Positions 47,058 through 58,314 are shown, counted from the first letter of the stretch. The stretch is 64,000 bases of DNA from Paramecium octaurelia (GCA_905182995.1 CAJJDP010000030.1:376747-440746); one strand, 5' to 3'. Notes: generated by a model from the letters alone, not told the origin. Numbers and translations: made by a program.

Positions 47058-47132
47058 GTATTAATTTAATTATTCAACACGTTTTATTAATTAAATTATA
47101 TATATACTTTAAAAATAATATATTTAATTAAA

Positions 47133-48238
47133 TCATAAGAAGAATGCATGTTCTAGGGCTTAACTTGCATTTATTCTTAATTTCTATACAAATTAGATTA
47201 ATTATATACATGATCATAAATAAAGATCTTTTCCAACAGATCGATTCCTTCCTTGCTTACTAAGTTAAAGTTCTTCTTATTGACCAATGTCATGAAATCT
47301 AGTCTCTCCTGAACCTAAGGAATTTCATTCAATTCCAACTCAATATGATATTTTCTAATGTATTCAAACAAATCATTAGTTCCCAACATAGAGATTATCT
47401 TCTTTAATTAGTCGTCGTTATCCTTTCCAGGCAACAATGGATGAGTTTTAAAAATGAAATCAGCTAGCATACATCCAACAGCCCAAACATCAATTGAGTA
47501 ATCATACTCTTTGTATTTCAATAATAATTCCGGCGCCTTATAATATCTAGTACCCATTTTGGTAGATTATCTTCTTCCTTCATCATAAAATTGACTCAAA
47601 CCCCAATCAATTAATATGATGCTATCATTGTCATCGACCAGAACATTTGAGCCTTTGATATCCCTATGCATGATATGTAGTTCGTGAGCCTTATTCAAAG
47701 CAGTAAATATTTATTTAAAGTAATGTTTCACTTATTATAAGGTATAATTTCCACTTTTACGAATATCATCTAAACAGCGAGTAGTATTTTAATAAGCAAA
47801 TATGATAGTGGCTTCAATATGATCTTCCTTATGAGGAGATTTCTTAGTTTCCATTTATGGTGTTTCTTGATTCGGATTATCTAAACCCAATTCAAAAAAG
47901 TCATCTGAGTCTTCCTCATCTCCCTTGATTGCATCTATAATCTAAACGATATTAGGTAATCCTTAGAGAGCTCTGAGTATTTAGATTTCCCTATTAACAA
48001 CCCTTTCTCGACTGCCCTTGATATGTTTTAAAACAACTGGTTCTTAGTCTTCGACTCTATATCCCAAGTACACTTCAGAGAAGGCACCTTAGCCTATCAT
48101 TTCTGTAAATGCATAATCAAAAATGTTTCCTGAATTGTAATCCAAATAAAAATCTACATCGTCAGAAATGAGTTGTTATTATTATTCATATGTAAATGCC
48201 AAGATTTGAATAGGCAAGAAGAGGAAAAAAGTGATCAT
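47133..48238 (-). CDS. casein kinase 2 alpha-like protein kinase with hydrophobic N-terminus
   Basis: Ser/Thr kinase closest to CK2 alpha. One 26-nt intron joins to 359 residues. Kinase landmarks: glycine loop GQGAFSEVYLG, lysine in PVVLKHIKG, HRDIKGSNVL, the CK2-type DWGLSQFYDEG in place of DFG, GTRYYKAPELLL, SIDVWAVGCMLAD. The end reads IYDHKLRINASQALEHAFF. An acidic insert (KGDEEDSDDFFELGLDN) sits in the N-lobe. The first 16 residues (ITFFLFLPIQILAFTY) are a typical signal-peptide segment, unusual for a CK2 family kinase and possibly sending it into the secretory pathway. All catalytic residues are present. Confidence 0.9.
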
Positions 48239-48288
48239 ATATACAAAAAACGTATTTTTTAATATTATGTATGAAAACTAAAATAAAT

Positions 48289-48586
48289 TCATAATATTTT
48301 GGAATCACTCCATTCTTTATTACAAAGTGGACAAGTATTGCTTTATTTTAGCCATCTATCAATACAATGCTTATGAAATCCATGATTGCAGAGTCCTTGA
48401 ACAATCTTACACTAATGTATTTATTTAAATGCATCATACTTCCTCTTGAACTTGGTTGGCTTCACATTCCAAACATTGTCCAAACAGACTCTGCTTATCA
48501 ATTGCACATCTATCATCCTTTATATTCCATCTCCAAACTCCAACAGCTTACCAAGATTTGATTTCTATTCTATTTTCTTATTCCAT
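48289..48586 (-). CDS. RBX1: RBX1-like RING-H2 protein
   Basis: Probable RING subunit of a cullin-RING ubiquitin ligase. One 28-nt intron joins to 89 residues. The sequence SWQAVGVWRWNIKDDRCAID, FGQCLECEANQVQEE, GLCNHGFHKHCIDRWLKQ and CPLCNKEWSDSKIL follows RBX1 closely, including the N-terminal WxWxI strand that inserts into the cullin. The second ligand of the first zinc pair, CAIC in RBX1, is CAID here, so Asp may act as ligand or this site is lost. The final CPLCNKEW keeps both Cys where RBX1 has CPLD. Divergent from the GSK3-like kinase with 13 bp between ATGs. Confidence 0.9.
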
Positions 48587-48599
48587 TAATAAAAATATT

Positions 48600-49690
48600 A
48601 TGAAAAATAGTGAGAATCTCTAGAGTTATGCAGTAGAAAAAAGAATCGGCGAAGGTGCATTTGCTATAGTGTAAACCAATATGATATCCTATGAAAAGTT
48701 ATTTAGCCTCCGTCTAAGAGAGCGGAGAGAGAGTTGCAATAAAGAAAGCTCCCATTGATAAGAAATATAAAAACAGAGAACTGGCAAACTTAAAATTGCT
48801 GGGAGAACATCCAAACATTGTTGCTTTGAAAGATGCATTCTATGTTGTTGGTTAAAAGTAAAAATTATATAAAATAATCAACTTAGTGAAGAAGTCTATA
48901 TTAATTATGTAATGGAATACATGCCAGATAATTTATCCGACTATTTGAGGAATCTAAAGAAACAGAAGCAATAATTGACTCAGATATAGTTACAAATCAT
49001 CACCTATCAATTACTACGAGGCCTCGCCTTCATTCATGGAAAAGGAATGGCTCATCGAGACATTAAGCCTCAAAACATCTTAATCGATGGGACAACTGTC
49101 AAATATTGTGACTTTGGGTCTGCCAAAATCATTTCAGGAGGATAAATTAATACTTCCTATTTATGTTCCAGACATTACAGGGCCCCTGAATTGATATTTG
49201 GAGCCACTGATTACTCTACAAGCATTGACATTTGGTCGTTAGGATGTGTCTTTGCAGAACTCATCCTATTAGAACCTCTCTTCCCCGGAGAAAGTTCCGT
49301 AGATCAATTAGTTGAAATTATGAAGGTCCTTGGGACTCCCACTGCTGCCGATATAGTAGAATTCAATGTTTCTAATACAGATTTTAAATTTCCTCAAGTC
49401 AAAGGACATCCTTGGTCTAAAGTCTTTTTAAAATATAAACCAGATCCCTAATTCATTGATTTGATTAAGAAGATGGTTACGTAATTCTTTTCTGTAATCC
49501 TAGTTATTAACCTCAACAGAGAATCAAACCATTTATGGCCTTGATGCATCCCTTCTTTAATGATCTCAGAGAATTAAAAAACGAAGAAGTCCCAAACAAA
49601 TTATGGCAATTCACTCCTGAGGAAGAGAACATATTCGGAAAACAACCATTAAAACATTTGATGCCCTCATGGTGGAAAGGTGGAAGATGA
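48600..49690 (+). CDS. GSK3 (shaggy)-like protein kinase
   Basis: Three introns (28, 29, 23 nt) join to 336 residues. Kinase landmarks are complete: [75 protein letters not shown], then [20 protein letters not shown] and [16 protein letters not shown]. The [20 protein letters not shown] segment is diagnostic of GSK3, with the regulatory Tyr in TSYL conserved. [20 protein letters not shown] and HPFFNDLRE are also typical. There is almost no N-terminal extension, so a site for inhibitory Ser phosphorylation is absent. Start ATG is 13 bp from that of the RBX1-like gene. Confidence 0.93.
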
Positions 49691-51132
49691 TAAATTATTA
49701 TTTTAATACTATAAAAATCTCCTTCATTTCAAATCAAAAATTTCTTATTTTAATAATAATAATTAATATAATAATTGATCGATCAACAAATCAAAAAAGA
49801 TGCTTCACACAACTTTGAATTTAAATTCCCTAAATATTATACACAGCAAATATAACTTCCTCAAAATCAATTGAAAAATATAAGATAATTTTTAAACAGA
49901 GGAATTCCTAGGATTTAACTGTGATTTAGTGAATAGTATGATTTTCAATGTGTCTAACCATTAGTAATGATGTTATAACTTAAATATATAAAGTTATTTC
50001 AATTTTTAATATATAACTAAAGTTGTTTTATTAGTAATTAAGTTAAATTTTAAGATTTTTCACCAAATCATGAAATTTGATAAGTTAATCATAATTAAAT
50101 GATCGAAAAAAGCATCAGAACATGAAGAAAAAATGGTTTTTATACTAAGGTTTAATGCTTATCCTCGCCTAGTTTAGGAATACTTAGTATTAATCATAAA
50201 ATAGTTTAATCAAGGGCTTTAGATTTGATTAAATCATGAATAACACAACTATGAATTAAACCAGCTATAACTGATGCAAACGAATGAGAATGAACTATAA
50301 TAATCGTATAAAAAGGTGCTATTAAATAATTTTTAAGAACTCCCATTATAATTAGCTTTATTAGACATCAAAAATCATCAAATTTTTAGGTTGATCACTA
50401 TAATAAACCTCTCCTATGCGTACAATCCAAAATTCAATATGAATTTGTAATTTAAATATACTCAGTCCTAACTTGTAATTTCTATCTAAAGTTGAATGAT
50501 TTATAGCATTATTAGTTATAAGTGAGGCAATATCTTAGATGGAAGGGTTTATAGAAGTAAAAACATAAGTAGTTTCGAAATATAATGATATGGAAATAAG
50601 GAATACTAATGTTCTCAATTGAAGATTAGCAGACTTTATTATGATAAATGGTGAAAGCTCTAAAAGATTAGATCAATGATAGAATTATAAATTAAGTAAG
50701 TGTAAATAAGAGAAAAGTTCATTTGGAAAATTTATGAAAAATTAAGTGATTAATTGATTAGTTTATGCTTGAAAGAATGAATCAATTGGGGAATATATAA
50801 TAAATATGACAAAAAATCATGTATTGCTAGGCAAGAATACAAAAATAGAATTCGAGTTATTCGAAAAAAAAGCTAATTTTAAAACAATATTTTGAGTCTA
50901 TAACATAAAAATGCATTCTTTATGGTCCTAAAATTAAGTAGATAGAACTAATGAAGAACTATCAGAGTACTTAATGGTAATTTTTTGCATTAATATGTCA
51001 TATTATTTATATTATTATAAAAAATGAGAGTATGATTAAGAAGTATATTAAATAAATAAAGTAATAAGATTCTTACTATGTATTTTAAGAAAGGCATTTT
51101 CACTTATAATTTCTATTTTATAATTAAAATTA
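49691..51132. other. 1.4-kb gene-poor AT-rich region
   Basis: The longest stretch in the window without a convincing gene. Only short ciliate-code frames occur and none resembles a known protein or RNA. It may hold untranslated or regulatory sequence or a decayed gene. Confidence 0.45.
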
Positions 51133-53100
51133 ATGGCAGATCAAGAAAAGAACATAGACCATCGTTTAGAGTAACCAGATTAAGAATAATCTCTTTTGTA
51201 AGATGTATAAGAAAATGGGCAAGTTTTTGATATTGATGGTTAACATTAAACTCAAAAAGATGTGAATGTTCATCAGGTGAGAAGAACACCGAATAATAAG
51301 TAAGATGTAGAGGATTCAAAGATGATGAAGAGAGATACAATCAAGAAAAAGAAAAGGAAGGAAAAGGAGGATAAATTGATATCAGCAAGAAGATTAAAAA
51401 GATTATTGAGAAAAAAGCCAATTGATAAAATCAAATTAGCATATTAGGCCTATTTCTTTATTGTTAGCATTACTGTTTTATCTCTAAGCATTGTGTCCTA
51501 TAGAGATCAAACAGTTTCTTCGGAAGACTATTAATAGTTCATAGATAATGTGCTGTCAGATACCATAGATGATATAAGGTTTACTTATACAAATAAAAAT
51601 TGTAAGACTTAATTTGGGAGTCAAGTAATAATCTTTTGATTACCATAGTATTCTTCCCTTTTTGAATATAATTGGCCGGGTACTAGGATAGGTTGCGATT
51701 GTAGTAAGGGATACAATTTCTCTACTTTAACAGCTTACAATATTGATGCGTTTTTCAGAGAATCTTTTATGCTTGGCCGTATTTGCAGTCAAGATTTGCT
51801 CTCAAAGAATTGTAATACAGTGAATGTGCAGCAGGAAAAAGTGTTCAATTCTTGGAACGATGGTTCTTTTGGAAGACGTATGATCTTATAAGATTATTAA
51901 TAGCTTTTGTATTATGTGCAAGAAGATAAGTAGGAATTAATTTATAATCAAACTAATCTAATTGTTAATCATAAAACTAGGTCACGTGTGGGAATGGTGA
52001 CAACATCTTTTGCGTTCCTGAAAATATGAGTTGTCCCATAACAGAAATAGGATTTACTACTAATGCAGATTATCAAAATTTAAAATAAATAAACAATACA
52101 AATGTTGGAGATATTGTTTCATTGGGAGCGGGATTCTACTTTTATTTTATAAAAAATACGTCTACCTTACCACTAGTAGAATTTAGAGTGACTGAAGGTG
52201 ATAAAATATGTAGAAGAAATTTAGATCAGAATATATCACCTAATAGGATTGATTATCCTTTGATGTTATCAAGAAGATAGCTATGTGAGAATAATGATCC
52301 ACTCTTCTAAATTATTCATTCGATTGATGAAGAACAATTCTATCTCTCCAATAATGTAATTTATTTGTCTGAAAAATTGCCTTATTTCAACATAGATCCC
52401 AAATTTAATTGGACTCTAAACGCTAAAACATTTATCCCTTGGTCACCTGAATGTAGAGGCGATTTTTTTGACCAAATTATATAAGAAGGAGATACTTTGC
52501 ACTATGTTTACACAGCCTTAAGAGTCCAACTGGGTGTTACTATCACCTATTTTTTGGTTATTGGTCTCATTTTTAATATTGTTGGAACAATGACTGCTTG
52601 CAATTTCGCTTGGTCTTGTATGGCAAGTAATAAATTATTTGCTATCATCTTTAGCTCGTCCATAATCCTAATACAATTATATATTCTTAATAGAAATAGG
52701 ATTCAAAATACTATTACAAATAGCTGAAATAATTGTAATAATAGTCTCCTTTGCTATCATAGATGGCAAAAGAAAGATAATTAAATAAATTAATGACGAT
52801 GGATGTGTATCTGATCCTGTCAGTGATTACTTCTTTACTAATTTGGAAAGTGATTTAACTAAATTTGCTTGGTCTTACAATCTAGCTAACTTAGTTATAT
52901 TTACTATTACACTCATTCTTGATCTTATAATTATTAAACACTCAATTAGTAAAGGACAACATCACGGAGCCAAATAGCTTCACGAAAAAGAAGAACATTA
53001 AGAATTAGATGCTGGTTAACCTGGAGATTCAGGGTCAGGATCTTAATAAGAGAATAAAAGCGAAATTAAACTCCAAGTCAAAGCAGAAACTCCACTTTGA
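51133..53100 (+). CDS. multi-pass membrane protein with Cys-rich ectodomain, unknown function
   Basis: Introns of 24, 17 and 28 nt give a continuous 632-residue frame, ATG 51133 to TGA 53098-53100. A basic ~100-residue cytoplasmic head (KKKRKEKEDKLISARRLKR) precedes a first membrane helix (AYFFIVSITVLSLSIVS). The ~300-residue ectodomain is Cys-rich with short spaced cysteines (TRIGCDCSKGYNFS, GRICSQDLLSKNCN, CGNGDNIFCVPENMSCP). At least three further helices follow (VTITYFLVIGLIFNIVGTM, FKILLQIAEIIVIIVSFAII, ANLVIFTITLILDLIII), then a Gln/Glu-rich tail. The 17-nt intron at 51964-51980 is needed to keep the frame and is unusually short. Confidence 0.75.
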
Positions 53101-53465
53101 TTATAATCTATTACAATTATAATTGCTAAACATTAATTTGTAAAAAATAACTGCAAATATTAATTTTTTCATTTATTATTATAATATTTTATTATCAATT
53201 ACCTTAAAGTAAGTTTACCATTGTATTTTAGGGATTTAAATAATGTTCTTTTGCTTTTGAATATATTAACGATATCCAATAAATTAATATCGATTTATAA
53301 TTAAGGATTAGGATTATTTTCTTAAAAAAAATAAGTTAAATATATTAATTAAGAAATGGATTAGAATAAAATATACTTACGATTTGACTCCAATTTTAAC
53401 TTAATTTGGGCTAAACTATGTTTAATTAATATAAGTGATTAATTTAGGAAATAATAACTAAAATT
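53101..53465. other. intergenic, no gene recognised
   Basis: AT-rich spacer of 365 bp. Confidence 0.4.
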
Positions 53466-54401
53466 ATGAGTTAGATATTTGAAAGGATTAAACGAAAATG
53501 CCAATTTAGTAAGAAAAGAGCAGAGAAACGTATAGAGAAGGAGGTTGAAAATAAATAAATAACCTAATTTTGCTTTATGGACAATTAATTAGCTTTAATG
53601 AACAAGGAGCAAATTTATGTATATAATACGGATAATGGACATCTTTCTTATGTGTTAAGACAAAAGTTGTTCACCAGATACTCAAAAATAATTGTATATC
53701 ATTTCAGATTCATCAAATTGCACAATGTTCATTTATTACTTTTCGTTTGCACTGATAGAATAGTTGTATTTTAAAAAAACAGACTGGTTTTTAAGTAAAA
53801 AATTAATGAACCCTTGTACAGGTATGATAATTTCTATTATGACAAATATGAGCACTATTTTATCATTTAGGGAAGAACAATGGCAGATAACTTTAGTTTG
53901 TTTATAGTCAGCAAACTATTTTCAAAGCAAGCGATTGTAAATTGTATGACTCCAAATTTCCTTCGATTAGCATTAGATTACAATTCAATTTTTTATTAAA
54001 CTAAAACTATTTTCAAACAATTAAGCCAGAATTACTTAACAATAGATTCAATCTGCATGCTTCCTTAACATAAATTATTTTTATATAATAAACAAGAGAA
54101 AGAATTGTATTTGTGTGATTTGAATAAGCTGTACTAAACCTATCCCACATTTGCATTTCTAGGGGATTATGAACACAGCATATTTAAGATTGATAAGTCT
54201 TAGAATTGTCTGCCATTTTAGAATATAACAGGGGTGTACAATAAGGTCTATGCTGACAAAATTGAATATCATAGGAACTATTTACTCTTGGTGTAGGAGA
54301 AGGATCCGATATCTGAAATAGTGTGGAAAGAGTAGTACTGCTTGGAAGATGAAGGAACCCTGAGTTACATGACCAAAAATGGGAAAAGATATAGAGCGTG
54401 A
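53466..54401 (+). CDS. conserved-looking protein, unknown function
   Basis: Intronless 311-residue frame, ATG 53466 to TGA 54399-54401. After a basic head (ERIKRKCQFSKKRAEKRIEK) the sequence shows repeated beta-strand-like pieces (QFCFMDNQLALMNKEQIYVY, NVHLLLFVCTDRIVVFQKNR, YEHYFIIQGRTMADNFSLFI, LLVQEKDPISEIVWKE) that would fit a beta-propeller, but no WD or Kelch signature is clear. It is followed 61 bp later by the eL6 gene on the same strand. Not recognised. Confidence 0.65.
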
Positions 54402-54462
54402 GACGAGTGATTTAGGATAATTAAATTTAAAATTAGATTTAAAATTAATTAAAATACAATCA

Positions 54463-55081
54463 ATGCCTGCCAAAAAGAGAACTGTGAGAATTGGTAATTG
54501 GTACAAGAGTGATGATGAGAATGTCCATTTCGTCAGAAAGAGAAAAGTATTGTGAAATAAAATCAAAAAAGGCTCCAAGACCAGCTAAATTGAGAAAGAT
54601 TGTTCCTGGATAAGTGTTAATCTTGTTGTCTGGAAGATTCTAAGGAAAAAGAGTAGTCTTCTTGAAGTAGCTCAAATCTGGATTGTTGCTTGTTACAGGT
54701 CCTTTCAAAATTAATGGTGTCCCTCTCAAGAGAGTCAACTCTGCTTATGTTATCCCAACATCCACTAAAGTCGATGTGACTGGAGTTAATGCCAGTTAAA
54801 TTGATGATGATTATTTCAAGAGAACTCAAGCCTAAAGACGCAAGAATGAATAAGGATTCTGGGCTAAGAGAGGCGAAGTAATCAAATATCCATATATTAA
54901 TTAGCTAACAGTTGAATAATAAACAGCAGAAAAAACAAGATTAGATGGAAAGAGAAATACACAAAAATCAGTTGATGCTGCATTGATCACTGCAATTAAG
55001 AAAACATAATTATTGAAATAATATCTTGGTGCTCGTTTCACCATTGGAAAAACCACAAGACCTCATGAGTTAGTCTTTTGA
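54463..55081 (+). CDS. RPL6: 60S ribosomal protein eL6
   Basis: Large cytosolic ribosomal subunit protein. One 25-nt intron (54547-54571) joins to 197 residues. Family stretches: [16 protein letters not shown] start [71 protein letters not shown] and the end [11 protein letters not shown]. The C-terminal PHxLVF is the hallmark of eL6. Length is normal for the conserved part. A short basic N-terminus ([17 protein letters not shown]) replaces the longer animal extension. Confidence 0.96.
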
Positions 55082-55254
55082 TCATTACCTAGATATTATC
55101 GTACAATAATAAATATTATAAATCAACATATTAACTTCCCATCTCCACTCAAAACAAACTCATCTAACTATTTTTATTCTCCTTTTAACTAATGTATCTT
55201 GTTCTCAAGTACGGTTATCCCACATGAAGGATCTTATCGACATTCACTTGACAC

Positions 55255-56112
55255 TCAATCTCTGGACTTTAAAATAGCATTAATTACATACTTGAGCTTT
55301 GTTAACGACGCACTCTATTACAATTGATTCTTGTATTTTTAATAAGGGTTTTATAATTGCTCTAATTTCTTTTGCATTATTTACTCATTACATTGCAATT
55401 CTCTAACCTTTTATTCCAATTATACTACTCTCTATTGCAATTCCTATTTCTCTAGCTTCATTGCATTTATCAACATATTGGATCGATCATCAACCTCAAT
55501 ATATTGATGGCTAAGTTTCTCAATGAATGATTTCAAACTATTCATAGATGACTTAAATTAAAAGGTATTAGATTCTATATTTTTTTAATTCTCTTTTTAG
55601 ACAACATCCTCATTTTCTAAGTTTTCATCATTTTCAATATTTGTTTTAAACTCCTACAAAAACAAATTTTATTGTTAAATAATGGATGATTATAATTTCT
55701 GAAATTTTTCTTTTAAATTATTGCACTTTCCACAGTAAGCCTATTCGAATTTACTAGATTGCAATTATTAGGTTAATATCTTGATTTATTCATCTTTTTG
55801 GTCTAATTAATTTTTGAGTTCTTTGATAACCAAAACTTTAGACTTTTCGATATTTTCACTTACTTCATTGCATCTCTTCTTCTGTTCAGATGGACCAAAG
55901 AAATTAGCAATAACTGAACTCAAAGATCCTGATTATTTTACTCTTTAGGATAATTAGTTGTTTTGTGTACTTCTGTGAGTTGTTTCTTTGGATTAAGTTC
56001 TTTCTTTAATTTAATCGTGAATTGATTTGCAGACTAATTTTTATTGGCTCTTTGATAAATTGAGTGATAATTAGGATTGGTTACTTTTATCGCACAAAAT
56101 ATACTTTTGCAT
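55255..56112 (-). CDS. coiled-coil protein, unknown function
   Basis: Intronless 285-residue frame, ATG 56110-56112 to TGA 55255-55257. The first ~85 residues are Ser/Thr/Gln-rich (SNQSQLSLNLSKSQQKL, ETTHRSTQNNQLSQRVK). From about residue 90 on, coiled coil with a CGKC pair (YCGKCNNLKEKFQKL) that could bind a metal or be incidental. A second coil (EKQELQQRVVQLEQKVREL) leads to a short basic C-terminus. No family recognised. Confidence 0.8.
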
Positions 56113-56189
56113 TATTTTAACGAATATTATTTATATCAAAATTTTAACAAATAAATATTAGTTAATAAAATAAAATATAAAATTCTATA

Positions 56190-57044
56190 AATAATTAATA
56201 TGCTGCAACATTCCATCTGAGACTTTCACTAACCTCATAATCAATATTAAAAAATTGTCTTGGAACCTATTCAAATTTTTGATTGTATTAACCATTACAT
56301 TCACATTATTATCAGGATTACTGATCTGAGCAATATCTGAATAGCCTTTCTCCAGAAAACCCTTGTGTGATGTCTTGCACTAATTTAACTTATTCTAATT
56401 TGGTTCTCCTCTGATAATCAACCCTGTTTTTCTGAATTTCCGATCTTGATAATCAATGCCTCCAAAGTTATTATTAAATGAATATAGGTAGGTATTGTCA
56501 AAACCGCATGACAAAAACTTTTAATCGTAATATAGGAACAGATTTTAAGAGAATTTTGTATGTCTAACACTTTTTTATAAGCCTGGTTTATTGATGCCCA
56601 ACAAAAACTTAAGAATTATAAAATATTTCTTGGAGAATAGTAGTATATTGTTTATTTTCTAAAATTACACTTCCATTGATCTACATAAATACCTCTGCAT
56701 ATTCTTTAAGCATTTCATAACATTTTATCATGTTTATTTACTATGATATGATATTTAATCTTCAATCAAATTAACAAAGTAAAATGGGACTATAGGTATA
56801 AATTATTATTAATTTGGATATATATTTTCTTCTTTTGAAATTATATATCAAAATCAACAAATATAGCTTTAGGATCAAATTATCCATTTTAAGTTTCATA
56901 GTAAAATGATTTGACTAAGAAATCTGATTCTTTATTTAAAAGATTCAAATCTTGGATTTGATTTTCGATAGCTAACTATTCCTAGAGTAGATCACCGATG
57001 ATGCCTCCATTCCATTCTAAATTGAGAAGCATAATTTCCCTCAT
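56190..57044 (-). pseudogene. tubulin-like N-terminus followed by unresolved, frame-shifting sequence
   Basis: The first ~65 codons from ATG 57042-57044 read MREIMLLNLEWNGGIIGDLL, then KESDFLVKSFYYETQNGQFD and PKAIFVDFD. This aligns with the tubulin N-terminus: the MREI start, the spacing to the ESDLQ-like segment, the YYNE...G.Y.PRAxLVDxE block. Downstream, coding-like pieces (AEVFMQINGSVILENKQY, NLFLYYDQKFLSCGFDN, TGLIIRGEPNQNK, VPRQFFNIDYEVSESLRWN) lie in different frames and I could not join them. The total span, about 855 nt, is too short for a 450-residue tubulin. It is either a divergent, truncated family member or a decayed copy. Confidence 0.4.
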
Positions 57045-57155
57045 TCCTTTTATATATTAATGAGTTAGTTAATTATATGAGTCCAATAATTTGGAATAAA
57101 TTATTAAAAGATTTATTTTGTATTTTGAAATGGGCAAATTGTAAGCAATTGTAAT

Positions 57156-57665
57156 ATGGCTAGCTTGAAACCAGGTCGTTTAGTAGTTATGCTTGCCGGT
57201 AGATAAGCTGGAAAGAAGGCTATTTTGATTAAAGCAAATGAAGAATCAACTAAAGTAAATCAAATATGGAGTTATTTTAGGATGCAAAATTCCCAAATGG
57301 TTTGGTGGTTGGTATCTAAAGATATCCCAGAAAGGTAACCAAGAGAATGGGTTAAAAGCAAATCAGAAAGCGAACTACATTGAAGGTGTTCATTAAATAA
57401 TTAAATCTTAATCACATTATGCCAACAAGGTAATGAATTTATTCAATTGTATTTTAGATATAGATTAGAAGAATCAACATTGAAGGAAGTCAGAGACAGA
57501 ATTGAGAGAGTAAAGGAAGCTGAATTAAAGAATGTTGAAAAAAGAAAAGAATTGAGAAAGAATCTTAGAAAATACTTAGCTGAGAAATACAGAACATTAC
57601 CAGCAGGTAGTTTGGCTGATAAGAAAGCTTAATCAAGATTCCTATTCTCAAAATTGAGATTCTGA
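57156..57665 (+). CDS. RPL27: 60S ribosomal protein eL27
   Basis: Large cytosolic ribosomal subunit protein. Introns of 26 and 28 nt join to 151 residues. Family stretches: LKPGRLVVMLAGRQAGKKA, FPNGLVVGIQRYPRKVTKRM, TTLKVFIKQLNLNHIMPTRY and the C-terminal FLFSKLRF. The second intron falls within the MPTR-Y codon junction. It is slightly longer than the animal protein (136) because of an extra charged helix (EVRDRIERVKEAELKNVEKR). A standard-code frame at 57447-57632 is simply its last exon. Confidence 0.96.
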
Positions 57666-57850
57666 TATAATAAAGTATAATATAAAATATATTTATTATT
57701 GTAATTCTTTATCGAATTCATATATCTATCTTTGTTCTAACTACTGAGGACATGCACATGAACAACCATAATTATTGTCATTCGCCTTTTGATATTTCTT
57801 TGATTTACATTAATCTATGAACAACCTTGTTTCAAATTAAAATAGATTAA
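57648..57850 (-). CDS. possible small protein, start unresolved
   Basis: A minus-strand ciliate-code frame reads RLFIDQCKSKKYQKANDNNY, GCSCACPQQLEQRQIYEFDK and ends at a TGA that overlaps the last codons of eL27. The Cys-rich piece looks protein-like, but no start codon was found and convergent coding overlap is unusual. A competing frame with an ATG also exists. Confidence 0.25.
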
Positions 57851-58077
57851 AAACACTAAAATGTAATACAGTACATTAAGTTAAAATGATATTTGTTAAT
57901 TAGATACCTAGATTTTTGGTTTTATTATAAACATTAAACAAAATTTAAGTAGAAGTTGATTCAAGTAGTGAGCATTAGTATTGGTATTTAGATATTAGTG
58001 AAGAATATTTACTTAAATAGGGGGAGGAAGTAAATCCAATATTTGACTGATATTAAAAAATAAAATATATTATATAT
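57851..58077. other. intergenic
   Basis: AT-rich spacer, no feature recognised. Confidence 0.4.
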
Positions 58078-58314
58078 ATGAACCAAAAGTCCAAGAAGGT
58101 GCATGCTGCTCCTTAAGTAGAACTAAAATCATAGAATCCCTTAAGATAAATACGCTTGGATACTTACGGTTAGCAAATCTTGAAAGGATAAAAAAATCAT
58201 AAAATTGCATTCAAAGAACATATTAAAACAATTTACGTAGTTGAGAATTGGAAATTGTACAATCTTGATCATGTTGATAAAGATGACGATTCTTGTCCAT
58301 GTTAATTAGTTTGA
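58078..58314 (+). CDS. small protein with RVxF-like motif and VENWK signature
   Basis: Intronless 78-residue frame, ATG 58078 to TGA 58312-58314. A basic Gln-rich head is followed by KNHKIAFKEHIKTIYVVENW, KLYNLDHVDKDDDSCPC and QLV. It shares HKIxF, VENWKxYN, an acidic patch and a CxC tail with the 97-residue protein at 41382-41675. HKIAF fits the RVxF docking consensus of protein phosphatase 1 partners. Family name and function are unknown to me; PP1 binding is an inference from the motif. Confidence 0.75.
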
